A program made the position numbers and the translations under genes. From contig NZ_NFLF01000014.1 in assembly GCF_002160765.1 (NCBI RefSeq), positions 1-64,000 of the forward strand: a stretch of DNA of 64,000 bases, written 5' to 3'. The notes beneath the pieces were generated by a model. It had not been told where the DNA came from. It saw only the letters and a program-made list of their open reading frames with translations, and made no database searches. Shown piece after piece: positions 53,493-62,371 of this stretch. The stretch comes from Lachnoclostridium sp. An138. Lineage in GTDB: Bacteria; Bacillota; Clostridia; Lachnospirales; Lachnospiraceae. How positions within the stretch are numbered: the first letter of the stretch is position 1; every line of letters starts with the position of its first letter.

Positions 53493-54283
53493 GACGCAGT
53501 CTCTCCCGCAATCACTTTTTCGATACCCCGCATATCCGCAGCGATGTCCGTGAAGGAGCTCCAGTAGCTGCCGATCAGCTTATCGGTGGCAGCCAGACAG
53601 TACAGATCCAGAAGGGCGTCGTGCATGCCTTCCACGGAATTCCGGTCGATGGTCCGGCTCTGGTTGCTGATGATTTTGCCGGGAAATTCCCGGCGCAGCA
53701 GGTCTTCCTCCGACTGATCGTCAGTGGCCAGGAAGAAGCGGCTTTCCGGATGCTCCGCCAGCTCTTTTTTCATCTCGGCGATGAACTGCTCCGTGGTGCT
53801 CTTTCCCATGGAGACAGCATTGTCCGTGCGCCGGATGTGGACGCCTACGCAGCGGGGCGCAAACTCCTTCGTAAAGGAGTCGATGCGTTTCTGCAGGGCA
53901 GGGGCAGGCACATAGAGGCTGTAATCGTGGGAGGGATAAAAGTGTTCCCAGGTAAAGATATAAACCTGTTTTTTCAGAGAACGGTAAAAGTCCTCGTGAA
54001 GGACGCCGTCCGTTTTGTGGCTGATGATATCCTCATTTCCGAAACGCTGCCCGGAAGTGAGCTGGTACCAGAGTTTTCTGGGATCTTTCAGGGAGCGGAT
54101 GTTGATGATTTGAATGTCCGGTTCTGTGACCGGGAGGAAGAGATCCTCGAAAGTGCAGTTCAGCTCCGGACACAGGTACCAGAGCACCACCAGCTTTTCT
54201 TTCCTGCGCTTCGCAAGTTCCCGCCCGGAATTTATTACTCTTATTCTATTGCATAAACCGCCCGAAGGTTGTATTATTACCAT
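53489..54283 (-). CDS. Fucosyltransferase-like protein (NodZ/O-FucT type)
   Basis: A 264-residue cytoplasmic transferase. Its start IIQPSGGLCNRIRVINSGRELAKRR is the nucleotide-sugar loop typical of the NodZ/O-fucosyltransferase group. GVHIRRTDN (about 146-154) carries the conserved H-x-R-R-x-D motif used for GDP-fucose binding in that superfamily. The C-terminal stretch (AATDKLIGSYWSSFTDIAA) also fits. Divergently next to it lies the GDP-fucose salvage gene fkp, which strongly supports GDP-fucose as donor. The acceptor is unknown. A stable GC-rich hairpin (54294-54325) lies just upstream in its leader. Confidence 0.72.
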   Translation of the reverse strand: MVIIQPSGGLCNRIRVINSGRELAKRRKEKLVVLWYLCPELNCTFEDLFLPVTEPDIQIINIRSLKDPRKLWYQLTSGQRFGNEDIISHKTDGVLHEDFYRSLKKQVYIFTWEHFYPSHDYSLYVPAPALQKRIDSFTKEFAPRCVGVHIRRTDNAVSMGKSTTEQFIAEMKKELAEHPESRFFLATDDQSEEDLLRREFPGKIISNQSRTIDRNSVEGMHDALLDLYCLAATDKLIGSYWSSFTDIAADMRGIEKVIAGETAS

Positions 54284-54462
54284 AGTGTACCTTGCCGTAG
54301 CCGCGCACGAAAGCCGGCGCGGCTGCGGATTACCTTTCCTTTCTATACTATATATTTGATTTTTGAAGCCGCCATGTCCTTGACAGAGAAATACAATTAC
54401 ATGACATTGACGTATTTGGCGACATTATAGCATTTCATAAAAACACAGACAAGGGAGAAGTT

Positions 54463-57400
54463 ATGAAACCGCAGAAAATTAAGAATCTGTTTCTGAGACA
54501 GAGCTATCAGGATGCCTGGGAGGAGTATGAAAAGTCTCTCACAAAGAAATACTTTATTCAGTGGGATTACGTGATTCTGACGGCGTCCAATGAGGAGCAG
54601 GCGGCGGCTTATCAGGCCCAGATCGACGCACGCCTGAGAGCGGGACGATTGCCTTCGGAGACTGTATATCAGGTGCTTCCGGACCCGGATGGAAAACGGG
54701 TGGGTTCAGGCGGCGCCACCTTCCATGTGATGAAATACCTGAGCGAATGCGGAGAGGAAGAGCATTTCTTCCGGGGAAAACGGATTCTGGTGATTCACTC
54801 CGGCGGAGATTCCAAGAGAGTGCCCCAGTATTCGGCCTGCGGAAAGCTGTTTTCCCCGGTGCCCAGGGAACTGCCGGACGGACGGCGTTCCACGCTGTTT
54901 GATGAGTTTATGATTGGAATGGCAGGGATGCCGGCCCGTTTTAAGGAAGGCATGCTGGTGCTGTCCGGAGACGTGCTTCTTTTGTTCAATCCCCTGCAGA
55001 TCGATTTTACATTCCGGGGGGCCGCCGCCATCTCCATCAAGGAAGACGTGGAGACTGGAAAGGATCATGGCGTATTCCTGGGAGACGGGGAAGGCTACGT
55101 GGCGAATTTCCTTCACAAGCAGAGCGAAGAACGGCTCCGTGCCCTGGGGGCGGTCAATGAGCATGGAGCGGTGGACCTGGACACAGGAGCTATCATGCTG
55201 GACTGCGATCTGCTGGAGAGCCTGTTTTCCCTGATTGGAGAAAAGGGAAGAATCGTGCCGGAGAAGTATGAGCGCTTTGTCAATGAGAAAGCCCGGGTCA
55301 GCTTCTATGGAGATTTTCTGTACCCGCTGGCGTCCCGGTCTACACTGGAGCAGTACCTGAAGGAAAAGCCGGAGGGAGAATTCTGTGCGGAACTGGAGAA
55401 ATGCCGCCGCAAGCTCTGGGAGGCGCTGCATCCTTATTCCCTGAAACTTCTGTGCCTGTCCCCGGCTCAGTTCATTCATTTTGGCACCACCAGAGAGCTT
55501 CTGCATCTGGTGACCGAGGACATTGATAATTATGAGTTTCTGGACTGGAAGCGCCAGGTGCTGGGCGTGGAGGAGGAAGAAGGTTCCTGCGCCTGCAGCA
55601 GCAGTTATATTGAGCGGGCTGCGAAGGTGGCGGCTTCTTCCTATATAGAAGACAGTTATATTTACAGCGGGACTGTGGTGGAGGATCACTGCGTGATTTC
55701 GGCTGTGACTCTGCGGGGACAGCGGATTCCGGACCATACGGTGCTTCACGGACTGAAGCAGAAGGATGGAAGTTTTGTGGTCCGGGTCTATGGGGTAAAT
55801 GACAATCCCAAAGGAACTCTGGAGGATGGAGCCTCCTTCCTGAAAGGCAGCCTTGCGGGCTTTCTGGAAGCGGCCGGCCTGGCGCCGGAGGAGGTCTGGG
55901 ACGGGGAAGGCCATTATCTGTGGACGGCAAAGCTTTACCCGGTCTGCGCCTCCATTGAGGAAGCTGTACAGGCGTCCATGGAGCTCCTGCAGCTGGCAGA
56001 AGGAAAGGAAGGGCAGGCGGCGGCCTACCGTGCCAGAAAGCGTCTGAGCCTGCAGGAAAGTTTTGAACATGCGGATGTAAAGGAAATCGTGGCCTGGCAG
56101 GCGAAGCTTGGCACCCAGGTACGGATTGCCCGCTTCCTTCTGGCTCTGGAACAGAGAAAGAGCGTGGAAGAGGCAGGCGCGGTCTTCGGAAGCCAGGGCG
56201 TGACACCCGCCCAGGTGGAAAAGCTGCGGAAAATCGCGGAGGCCTCTGAGTTCGGAATCCGCATGCGGATTTATTATTATCTGTCCAGGCTTACGAAGGG
56301 AGCGGTCAGTGAGGAGCTGGAAAACCAGTGCTTCCGCTATATCTGTGACAGCCTGTATGAGGCCAGCATCGGGGACGCTCCAGAGGATGAAGAGTATCAT
56401 ATTACCAGTCCGGAGGTCACGGTGGAGCTTCCGATCCGGGTGAATTTCGGCGGAGGCTGGTCGGATACGCCGCCCTACTGCAACGAGCACGGCGGCACGG
56501 TGCTGAACGCGGCGGCAAAGTTGAATGGAATCTGCCCGGTGGTGGTGACTGTGAAGCGGATAGACAAGCCCTGTATCGCTCTGGCCAGCACCGATTCCGG
56601 GGCCTATGATGAATTTACGGAGACCGGCAGGCTGCAGAATTGCCGGGACCCCTTTGACACTTACGCTCTCCACAAGGCGGCCCTTCTGGCCTGCGGCATT
56701 GTGCCGCTGTCCGGAGAAGTGCCTCTGGAGAAAATTCTGGAAAAGCTGGGAGGCGGTCTCTATCTGTCCACGGCGGTAATGGGGATTCCCAGGGGCTCCG
56801 GTCTTGGCACCAGCAGCATCCTTGCCGGGGCCTGCGTGAAGGCCATCTTCCAGTATATCGGAAAAGAAGTGACGGAAAATGAGCTGTATTCCTATGTGCT
56901 CTGCATGGAGCAGCTGATGAGTACAGGGGGCGGCTGGCAGGATCAGGTAGGAGGCCTGACAGACGGCGTCAAGCTGATCACCACCAAGCCGGGCCTGAAG
57001 CAGGATATCCGGGTGCAGCATCTGAATATTCCGGAAGAGGCCATAGAAGAGCTGAAAGAGCGGTTCGTGCTGATCTATACGGGGCAGAGGCGTCTGGCAC
57101 GGAATCTTCTCCGGGAGGTGGTGGGCGGCTACATCGGTTCCAGCCCCAATTCTCTGGAAGTGCTCTATGAGATTCAGCGGGTGGCCGTCCTGATGAAATT
57201 TGAGCTGGAAAAGGGAAATATCGACGGCTTTGCCCGGCTTCTCGACCGCCACTGGGAGCTTTCAAGGCAGCTGGACGCAGGCAGCACCAATACCTGTATC
57301 GACCAGATTTTCCTGGCCTGCGAGGATCTGCTCTCGGCGCGGATGATCTGCGGCGCCGGCGGCGGCGGTTTCCTTCAGGCGGTTTTGAAAAAAGGATGCA

Positions 57401-57483
57401 CGAAGGAAGAACTGCGGGAGAGAATCCGCAGCGTATTCCAGGAAAGCGGCGTGGACGTCTGGGACTGCGAGCTGGTATTTTAG
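54463..57483 (+). CDS. fkp: Bifunctional L-fucokinase / fucose-1-phosphate guanylyltransferase
   Basis: A 1006-residue cytoplasmic enzyme that turns free L-fucose into GDP-fucose. The N-terminal half is the guanylyltransferase (GSGGATFHV near 82-90, HSGGDSKRVPQYSACGK near 110, a left-handed repeat region near 380-440). The C-terminal third is a GHMP kinase (LPIRVNFGGGWSDTPPY near 655, IPRGSGLGTSSILAG near 777-791, AGGGGFLQAVLK near 966). The architecture is that of Bacteroides Fkp and plant FKGP. It is divergent from the fucosyltransferase gene with a 179-base gap that must hold both promoters, and it leads the downstream glycosyltransferase genes. Confidence 0.92.
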   Translation: MKPQKIKNLFLRQSYQDAWEEYEKSLTKKYFIQWDYVILTASNEEQAAAYQAQIDARLRAGRLPSETVYQVLPDPDGKRVGSGGATFHVMKYLSECGEEEHFFRGKRILVIHSGGDSKRVPQYSACGKLFSPVPRELPDGRRSTLFDEFMIGMAGMPARFKEGMLVLSGDVLLLFNPLQIDFTFRGAAAISIKEDVETGKDHGVFLGDGEGYVANFLHKQSEERLRALGAVNEHGAVDLDTGAIMLDCDLLESLFSLIGEKGRIVPEKYERFVNEKARVSFYGDFLYPLASRSTLEQYLKEKPEGEFCAELEKCRRKLWEALHPYSLKLLCLSPAQFIHFGTTRELLHLVTEDIDNYEFLDWKRQVLGVEEEEGSCACSSSYIERAAKVAASSYIEDSYIYSGTVVEDHCVISAVTLRGQRIPDHTVLHGLKQKDGSFVVRVYGVNDNPKGTLEDGASFLKGSLAGFLEAAGLAPEEVWDGEGHYLWTAKLYPVCASIEEAVQASMELLQLAEGKEGQAAAYRARKRLSLQESFEHADVKEIVAWQAKLGTQVRIARFLLALEQRKSVEEAGAVFGSQGVTPAQVEKLRKIAEASEFGIRMRIYYYLSRLTKGAVSEELENQCFRYICDSLYEASIGDAPEDEEYHITSPEVTVELPIRVNFGGGWSDTPPYCNEHGGTVLNAAAKLNGICPVVVTVKRIDKPCIALASTDSGAYDEFTETGRLQNCRDPFDTYALHKAALLACGIVPLSGEVPLEKILEKLGGGLYLSTAVMGIPRGSGLGTSSILAGACVKAIFQYIGKEVTENELYSYVLCMEQLMSTGGGWQDQVGGLTDGVKLITTKPGLKQDIRVQHLNIPEEAIEELKERFVLIYTGQRRLARNLLREVVGGYIGSSPNSLEVLYEIQRVAVLMKFELEKGNIDGFARLLDRHWELSRQLDAGSTNTCIDQIFLACEDLLSARMICGAGGGGFLQAVLKKGCTKEELRERIRSVFQESGVDVWDCELVF

Positions 57484-57533
57484 GGAAACGCGGATGAAAG
57501 TGTTTCCTGCGCCGGACAGGAGGACGAAAAGAT

Positions 57534-58754
57534 TTGAAAGTATTGCAGATTAATACGGTCTGCGGAAGCGGAAGCGTGGGGCGCATTACGGTGGACATCG
57601 TTCATGCCCTGGAAGCGGCCGGAGATGAGGGAATGGTGGCGTTCGGCAGAAAGCAGGCGCCCGGAGATGTGAAGACATATAAGTTCGGCACGAATCTGGA
57701 TATGGGCATCCATGTGCTCCACACCTTTTTTAAGGGCGAGCATGGATTCGCCTCCTCAAAACAGACCGGAAGACTGATTGAGAAAATAAAGGAATACAAT
57801 CCGGATATCATCCACCTCCACAATATCCATGGCTTTTATCTGGATGTGGAGGAGCTGTTCCGGTATCTGAAAGGCTCCGGGAAGCCGGTGGTCTGGACCC
57901 TTCATGACTGCTGGAGTTTCACCGGGCACTGCGCCCATTTTGATTATATCGGCTGTATGAAGTGGAAGACAGGCTGCGGGGACTGCCCCCAGTATAAAAG
58001 CGTCTATCCCTATGCCCTGTTTAAGGACAATTCAGCCGGAAATTATAAAAGAAAGAAAAGGTCATTTACAGGCGTGCCGGATCTCACGGTGGTGACGCCA
58101 TCCCGGTGGCTGGCCGGCTATGTGCGGGAATCTTATCTGGGAGAATATCCCGTGCAGGTGATTCCGAACGGAATCGCTCTGGATAAGTTCCGCCCGGTGG
58201 ACAAAGGGCTGAAGAAAAAGCTGGGTTTTGAGGAGAAATATATTCTTCTGGGCGTGGCAAGCATGTGGGAGGAGAGGAAGGGCTGCGCCTATTTTGAGCA
58301 GCTGGCGGACAGGCTGGATGATTCGTATCAGATTATCCTGATCGGCCTTTCGAAGCGGAAGATGAAGACCCTTCATCCGAAGATTCACGGGGTTATGAGG
58401 ACGAACAGCATGGAAGAGCTGGCGGAGTATTATTCCATGGCGGACGCCTATGTGAATACAACCCTGGAAGATACCTTCCCCACGACCAACCTGGAGGCGC
58501 TGGCCTGCGGGACGCCGGTGATTACCTTTGCGACGGGCGGCAGCGTGGAATCGGTAGACGCCTCCTGTGGAAAAATTGTGCCCAAGGGAGACACGGAAGC
58601 CCTGATAAAGGCCATAGAAGAGCTGCGCGGAGAGCCGGATAAAAAGGAGGACTGTCTCCGCAGGGCGGCCGGGTACGATAAGAATGACAGATTTCAGGAT
58701 TATCTGAAGCTTTACCGAAGCCTTCTGGAGAAGCAGAAGCTGCCGGAAGCATAG
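57534..58754 (+). CDS. Glycosyltransferase family 4
   Basis: A 406-residue retaining sugar transferase of the GT-B fold. The N-terminal lobe starts VLQINTVCGSGSVGRITVDI. Then come IIHLHNIHGFYLDVE and a cysteine-rich stretch (HDCWSFTGHCAHFDYIGCMKW...GCGDCPQY). The C-terminal lobe has VIPNGIALDKFRPV, GVASMWEERKG and NTTLEDTFPTTNLEALACGTPVI with the E-x7-E-type acidic pair. The start codon is TTG, 9 bases after GGAGG. It follows fkp by 50 bases. Related to WcaC/WcaL-like enzymes of exopolysaccharide synthesis; donor unknown. Confidence 0.9.
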   Translation: MKVLQINTVCGSGSVGRITVDIVHALEAAGDEGMVAFGRKQAPGDVKTYKFGTNLDMGIHVLHTFFKGEHGFASSKQTGRLIEKIKEYNPDIIHLHNIHGFYLDVEELFRYLKGSGKPVVWTLHDCWSFTGHCAHFDYIGCMKWKTGCGDCPQYKSVYPYALFKDNSAGNYKRKKRSFTGVPDLTVVTPSRWLAGYVRESYLGEYPVQVIPNGIALDKFRPVDKGLKKKLGFEEKYILLGVASMWEERKGCAYFEQLADRLDDSYQIILIGLSKRKMKTLHPKIHGVMRTNSMEELAEYYSMADAYVNTTLEDTFPTTNLEALACGTPVITFATGGSVESVDASCGKIVPKGDTEALIKAIEELRGEPDKKEDCLRRAAGYDKNDRFQDYLKLYRSLLEKQKLPEA

Positions 58755-58773
58755 AAAGAAATGGACGAAAGCA

Positions 58774-59526
58774 ATGGAAAACAGAAAACCAAAGGTCTCG
58801 GTTATTACCGCGACCTATAATGACAAAGAGAACCTGCGGCGGATTATCCGCCAGGTAAGCTCCCAGAGCTATGAAAATATCGAGTATATCATTGTGGACG
58901 GGGGTTCTTCAGACGGGACTCTGGAGGTGATTCGGGAAGCGGAAGAGCTGTTCGGGGAACGGCTGAAATGGATTTCCGAGCCGGATAAGGGCATTTACGA
59001 CGCCCTGAATAAGGGAATCCGCATGGCCTCCGGAGACATTCTGGGCTGCTGCTTTGATGAGTACGCGGGACCGGATGTGCTTGCCAGGATGGTGGACATT
59101 ATGGAGCGGGAACAGACCGACGGCGTCCACGGAGATCTGTACTACATGGACGGGGAGCGGATCGTGCGCCGCTGGCATCAGGGCCAGGGAAAGATCCGGT
59201 TCGGCTGGATGCCGGGACACCCCACCCTGTATCTGAGAAAAAGCGTCTATGATACCTTTGGGCTTTACAAGACGGATTACCGGATTTCGGCCGATTATGA
59301 GTTTATGATCCGGATTCTGAAGGATGGGAAGGTGCGTCTTTCCTATCTGCCGGAGGTGCTGATCTACATGTCTCACGGAGGCACCAGCACGAACAGCCTG
59401 GGCGCGTACCTGGCAGGCATGAAGGAAGGACACAGGGCTCTGCAGGAAAACGGCGTGTCCTTTGCCTGGTTCACAGATCTTTGCCGGACCTTAAGGGTAC
59501 TTGCGCAGTTTGTGAAAAAGAAGTAA
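58774..59526 (+). CDS. Glycosyltransferase family 2 (WcaA/colanic acid-like)
   Basis: A 250-residue GT-A enzyme of the short kind found in exopolysaccharide loci. It has VSVITATYNDKENLRRIIRQVSSQSY, then VDGGSSDGT, SEPDKGIYDALNKGI (the typical W/S-E-x-D-x-G-I-Y-D-A-x-N-K-G motif) and GWMPGHPTLYLRKSVYDTFG in the acceptor domain. An unusual CCFDEYAG replaces the common L-N-S-D-D stretch after GDILG, so the metal-binding acidic residues are shifted or altered. It lies 19 bases after the GT4 gene. Confidence 0.88.
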   Translation: MENRKPKVSVITATYNDKENLRRIIRQVSSQSYENIEYIIVDGGSSDGTLEVIREAEELFGERLKWISEPDKGIYDALNKGIRMASGDILGCCFDEYAGPDVLARMVDIMEREQTDGVHGDLYYMDGERIVRRWHQGQGKIRFGWMPGHPTLYLRKSVYDTFGLYKTDYRISADYEFMIRILKDGKVRLSYLPEVLIYMSHGGTSTNSLGAYLAGMKEGHRALQENGVSFAWFTDLCRTLRVLAQFVKKK

Positions 59527-59559
59527 GATAAAAAGAACACGAAAGTAAGGAGAACACAG

Positions 59560-60261
59560 ATGAAGTGTCTGGTGATTATCCCGGCGTACAATGAAGAGGA
59601 AAATATTGTGCGCGTGGTAGAGAACCTGAAGAATAATTATCCCATGTATGATTATGTGGTGATCAATGACGGCTCCTCAGACGACACAGCCCGGCTCTGC
59701 AGAAGAAAGGGCTATGAGCTTGTGGATCTTCCCGTGAATCTGGGACTTGCGGGCGCTTTTCAGACCGGGCTCAAATACGCCTGGAGAAAGGGCTATGACT
59801 ATGCCATCCAGTTCGACGCGGATGGACAGCACAGGGCGGAGTATATCGCCCCAATGCTGGAAAAGATACAGGAAGGATACGATATTGTCATCGGCTCCCG
59901 CTTTGTGACGGAGAAAAAGCCCCATTCCCTGCGGATGATCGGCAGCAGGCTGATTGCCGTGGCCACACGGCTTACCACGGGCAAGAAGGTGAAGGACCCT
60001 ACCTCCGGCATGAGAATGTTCAATAAAAAAATGATCGCGGAGTTTGCCCTGAACCTGAATTACGGGCCTGAGCCGGATACGATCTCCTATCTTCTGAAGC
60101 AGGGAGCCACCATCGCGGAGGTTCAGGTGGAGATGGATGAGCGTATCGCGGGAGAGAGCTATCTGAATATCACCAAATCCATCATGTATATGCTGAGAAT
60201 GCTGATGTCGATTCTGCTGATACAGAACTTCCGGAAACGCAGGGAGGTGAAGGTTCGATGA
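59560..60261 (+). CDS. Glycosyltransferase family 2 (DPM1/polyprenyl-phosphate type)
   Basis: A 233-residue GT-A enzyme resembling dolichol-phosphate mannosyltransferases. It has LVIIPAYNEEENIVRVVENL, INDGSSDDT, NLGLAGAFQTGLKYA and the metal site IQFDADGQH near residue 88, then GSRF and DPTSGMRMFNK. These enzymes load a sugar on a membrane polyprenyl phosphate for use outside the cell by GT-C proteins. The gene overlaps the following DUF2304 gene by 4 bases, a pairing seen in many surface polysaccharide loci. Confidence 0.9.
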   Translation: MKCLVIIPAYNEEENIVRVVENLKNNYPMYDYVVINDGSSDDTARLCRRKGYELVDLPVNLGLAGAFQTGLKYAWRKGYDYAIQFDADGQHRAEYIAPMLEKIQEGYDIVIGSRFVTEKKPHSLRMIGSRLIAVATRLTTGKKVKDPTSGMRMFNKKMIAEFALNLNYGPEPDTISYLLKQGATIAEVQVEMDERIAGESYLNITKSIMYMLRMLMSILLIQNFRKRREVKVR

Positions 60262-60629
60262 CGCCGGTATTTCGGATTATTCTGATTGTAGTGTCCCTTT
60301 TGACCACATTTTATATTCTGAAAAAAATCCGCCAGTCCAAGCTTCAGATCGAGTACGCGATTTTCTGGATTCTGTTTGCGGGCGTGCTGATAGTGTTCAG
60401 TCTGTTCCCCTGGCTGGTGTCCATGTTTACGAGGCTGATTGGAATGCAGCTTCCCGTAAACTTTATCTTTCTGTTCTTTATCTTTGTGCTGCTGGTTAAA
60501 ATGTTCCTGATGACCATTGAGCTGTCAGCGCTGGAAAACAAGGTAAAGGATCTGACTCAGGAGCTGGCTCTGGAGGAAAAGGAGCGGGTGGACGAGCAGA
60601 AAGAAAAGACAGGAACAAAGGAAAAATAA
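60258..60629 (+). CDS. DUF2304 membrane protein
   Basis: A 123-residue protein with three membrane helices (about 5-23, 33-55, 68-90) and a charged C-terminal coiled coil (LENKVKDLTQELALEEKERVDEQ). It matches DUF2304 by size, layout and the stretch QIEYAIFWILFAGVLIVFSLFPWLV. In polysaccharide loci it regularly follows a polyprenyl-phosphate glycosyltransferase and probably anchors or assists it. Start overlaps the preceding gene (ATGA-type junction). Confidence 0.82.
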   Translation: MTPVFRIILIVVSLLTTFYILKKIRQSKLQIEYAIFWILFAGVLIVFSLFPWLVSMFTRLIGMQLPVNFIFLFFIFVLLVKMFLMTIELSALENKVKDLTQELALEEKERVDEQKEKTGTKEK

Positions 60630-60635
60630 GAATAC

Positions 60636-60690
60636 GACAGGAATAGGAACAGGAGTAAAGCAGGAGCAGGAGTAAAGGTAAGAGTAAGGA
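60636..60690 (+). repeat. Purine-rich imperfect repeats between genes
   Basis: A short tract of nearly pure A and G with repeated AGGAGTAAAG, AGGAGCAGG and AGAGTAAGG units fills the gap before the next gene. It offers several ribosome-site-like sequences in a row. Confidence 0.4.
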
Positions 60691-60697
60691 GGACGTT

Positions 60698-62359
60698 TTG
60701 GAAACCATTTATCGAATTACCGGACAGCTCTGGGGGAGATTCATAAGCTGGATGAAGGAAGAGAAAAACCAGCTGCGTTTTATTCTGGTATGTTTTGTCA
60801 TCAGTCTGATCCCGCTGCTGGTTTTGAGTTTTTTCAACCATCCGGCTATGGACGATTTTAACTATGGAATTCTGACACGGCACGCGCTGCTGGAGAATGA
60901 GGGACTGGCAGTAATTCCCGCCGTGCTGAAGGCTGCCGTGCAGCGGGCCGTGAATCTGTGGCACAGCTGGCAGGGAACCTATACGTTTGCCATCATCGCG
61001 GCTCTGCGTCCCTCGATTATCACAGAGCGGATTACGTTTATACAGACCTTTATTCTGCTGGGAATATTTACAGTCGGATTCTGGTATTTCTGCCAGGTGA
61101 TGCTGCACCGTCTGCTGGGACTGTCCAAAGCGGTGGCAGCGGTGACATCCTGTGTGGTTATGACGCTCTGCATCCAGTATGTGCCTTTCGGAGCAGAAGC
61201 CTTTTACTGGTGGAATGGAAGCGTGGGCTATACGGGGCTGTTCTCGGTCATGCTGATTCTGTTTGGCATGCTGGCAGATTCCCTGCGCAGGGGAAAGATT
61301 TCTGTCAGGAGAATGACAGCCCTTCTGGCGCTGGAGCTTCTGCTGGCGGGAGGCATGTATCCCACGGCGCTTCTCACGGCAGTGGTGCTGTTCCTGGTTA
61401 TGGTGGACGGGCTGGCCGGAAAGAAGTACGGCAGGAATTTGAAGATCCAGCTGACGGTGCTCTTCCTGCTTTATCTGCCTGAATTCGGACTGAGTATTAT
61501 CGCTCCCGGAAATGCCAGGCGCCAGGCCCTGTTCCAGCATCGGACTCCCTTTGAGGCTATCTACAAGTCTTATACGAAATCTCTGGAATATATGTTCACG
61601 GAAGCAACCAATGCGGTGATGATTCTGGTTATCATAGCTCTGTTCCTGTACATGTTCTGGAAGCTGAAGGATTCCAGGTTCCAGTTCCGCTGTCCGTTCA
61701 TGTTCACCCTGGTCAGCTACAGCATGGTTGTAGTGATGTGGGTGCCGGGCATCTATGCGGTGCGCTATATTTCAGGAGGACGCTATTATAATATTCTTCT
61801 CTACGGCGTGGTTCTCTTTTACGCGGCCAACGCGGTTTACTATGCGGGCTGGCTGCGGCGCCAGTATGAAAAATGCGGCGCGGAAGCGATGGAGGTCCTT
61901 CAGAAGGCTGTTCCTGTAATTCTGGGAACGGCAGGAATTCTCTGTGCCGTGATCGGAGTCTGGAAAGTGGATATTGTGACGGATCTGGAAGAGATTACGA
62001 CGGCATCGGCCCTGAAATCCCTGGTATATGGGGAGGCGCAGGTGTATGACCAGGAGATTCGTGCGAGGGAAGCCCTTTACAACGATCCGAACGTGAAGGA
62101 AGTCTATGTGGAAGAGGTGACTTACCGCCCAGAGCTTCTGTATTACGGAACGCTGACTGAGGACCCGGAGGACGGAAGAAATCTTGCCATGTGCGAATAC
62201 TATGACAAGGACTTTATGGTAAAAATTGTAGAAGACACAGAAGAAAATACAGAAGAAAATACAGAGGAAGATACCGGTGAAGCCGGCGCGGAAGAGACGC
62301 CGGAGACCGGAGAAAATACCGGAGAGAATACTTCGGAGGAAATGGAAACTTCAGAGTAA
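60698..62359 (+). CDS. DUF6056 family membrane protein
   Basis: A 553-residue membrane protein with about ten to twelve helices. Family features are the early FFNHPAMDDFNYG after the first helix, YVPFGAEAFYWWNGSVGYT, and IIAPGNARRQA after a helix, which resemble GT-C glycosyltransferases or O-antigen ligase-like proteins. The C-terminal 90 residues are soluble and end in a Glu/Thr/Asn repeat (EENTEENTEEDTGE). The start is a TTG preceded by AAGGAGG. A sugar-transfer role outside the membrane is inferred from the neighbours. Confidence 0.75.
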   Translation: METIYRITGQLWGRFISWMKEEKNQLRFILVCFVISLIPLLVLSFFNHPAMDDFNYGILTRHALLENEGLAVIPAVLKAAVQRAVNLWHSWQGTYTFAIIAALRPSIITERITFIQTFILLGIFTVGFWYFCQVMLHRLLGLSKAVAAVTSCVVMTLCIQYVPFGAEAFYWWNGSVGYTGLFSVMLILFGMLADSLRRGKISVRRMTALLALELLLAGGMYPTALLTAVVLFLVMVDGLAGKKYGRNLKIQLTVLFLLYLPEFGLSIIAPGNARRQALFQHRTPFEAIYKSYTKSLEYMFTEATNAVMILVIIALFLYMFWKLKDSRFQFRCPFMFTLVSYSMVVVMWVPGIYAVRYISGGRYYNILLYGVVLFYAANAVYYAGWLRRQYEKCGAEAMEVLQKAVPVILGTAGILCAVIGVWKVDIVTDLEEITTASALKSLVYGEAQVYDQEIRAREALYNDPNVKEVYVEEVTYRPELLYYGTLTEDPEDGRNLAMCEYYDKDFMVKIVEDTEENTEENTEEDTGEAGAEETPETGENTGENTSEEMETSE

Positions 62360-62371
62360 AGGAGAAGAAAA

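Noticed and set aside
54294-54325. Strong GC-rich hairpin between fkp and the fucosyltransferase gene as a terminator
   Set aside because: No T run on either strand and it lies between divergent genes, so it is more likely a leader structure.
54706-57252. Open frame of 848 codons on the minus strand opposite fkp
   Set aside because: Antisense shadow of a strongly recognised enzyme; the composition (His/Gln/Arg-rich) is typical of such shadows.
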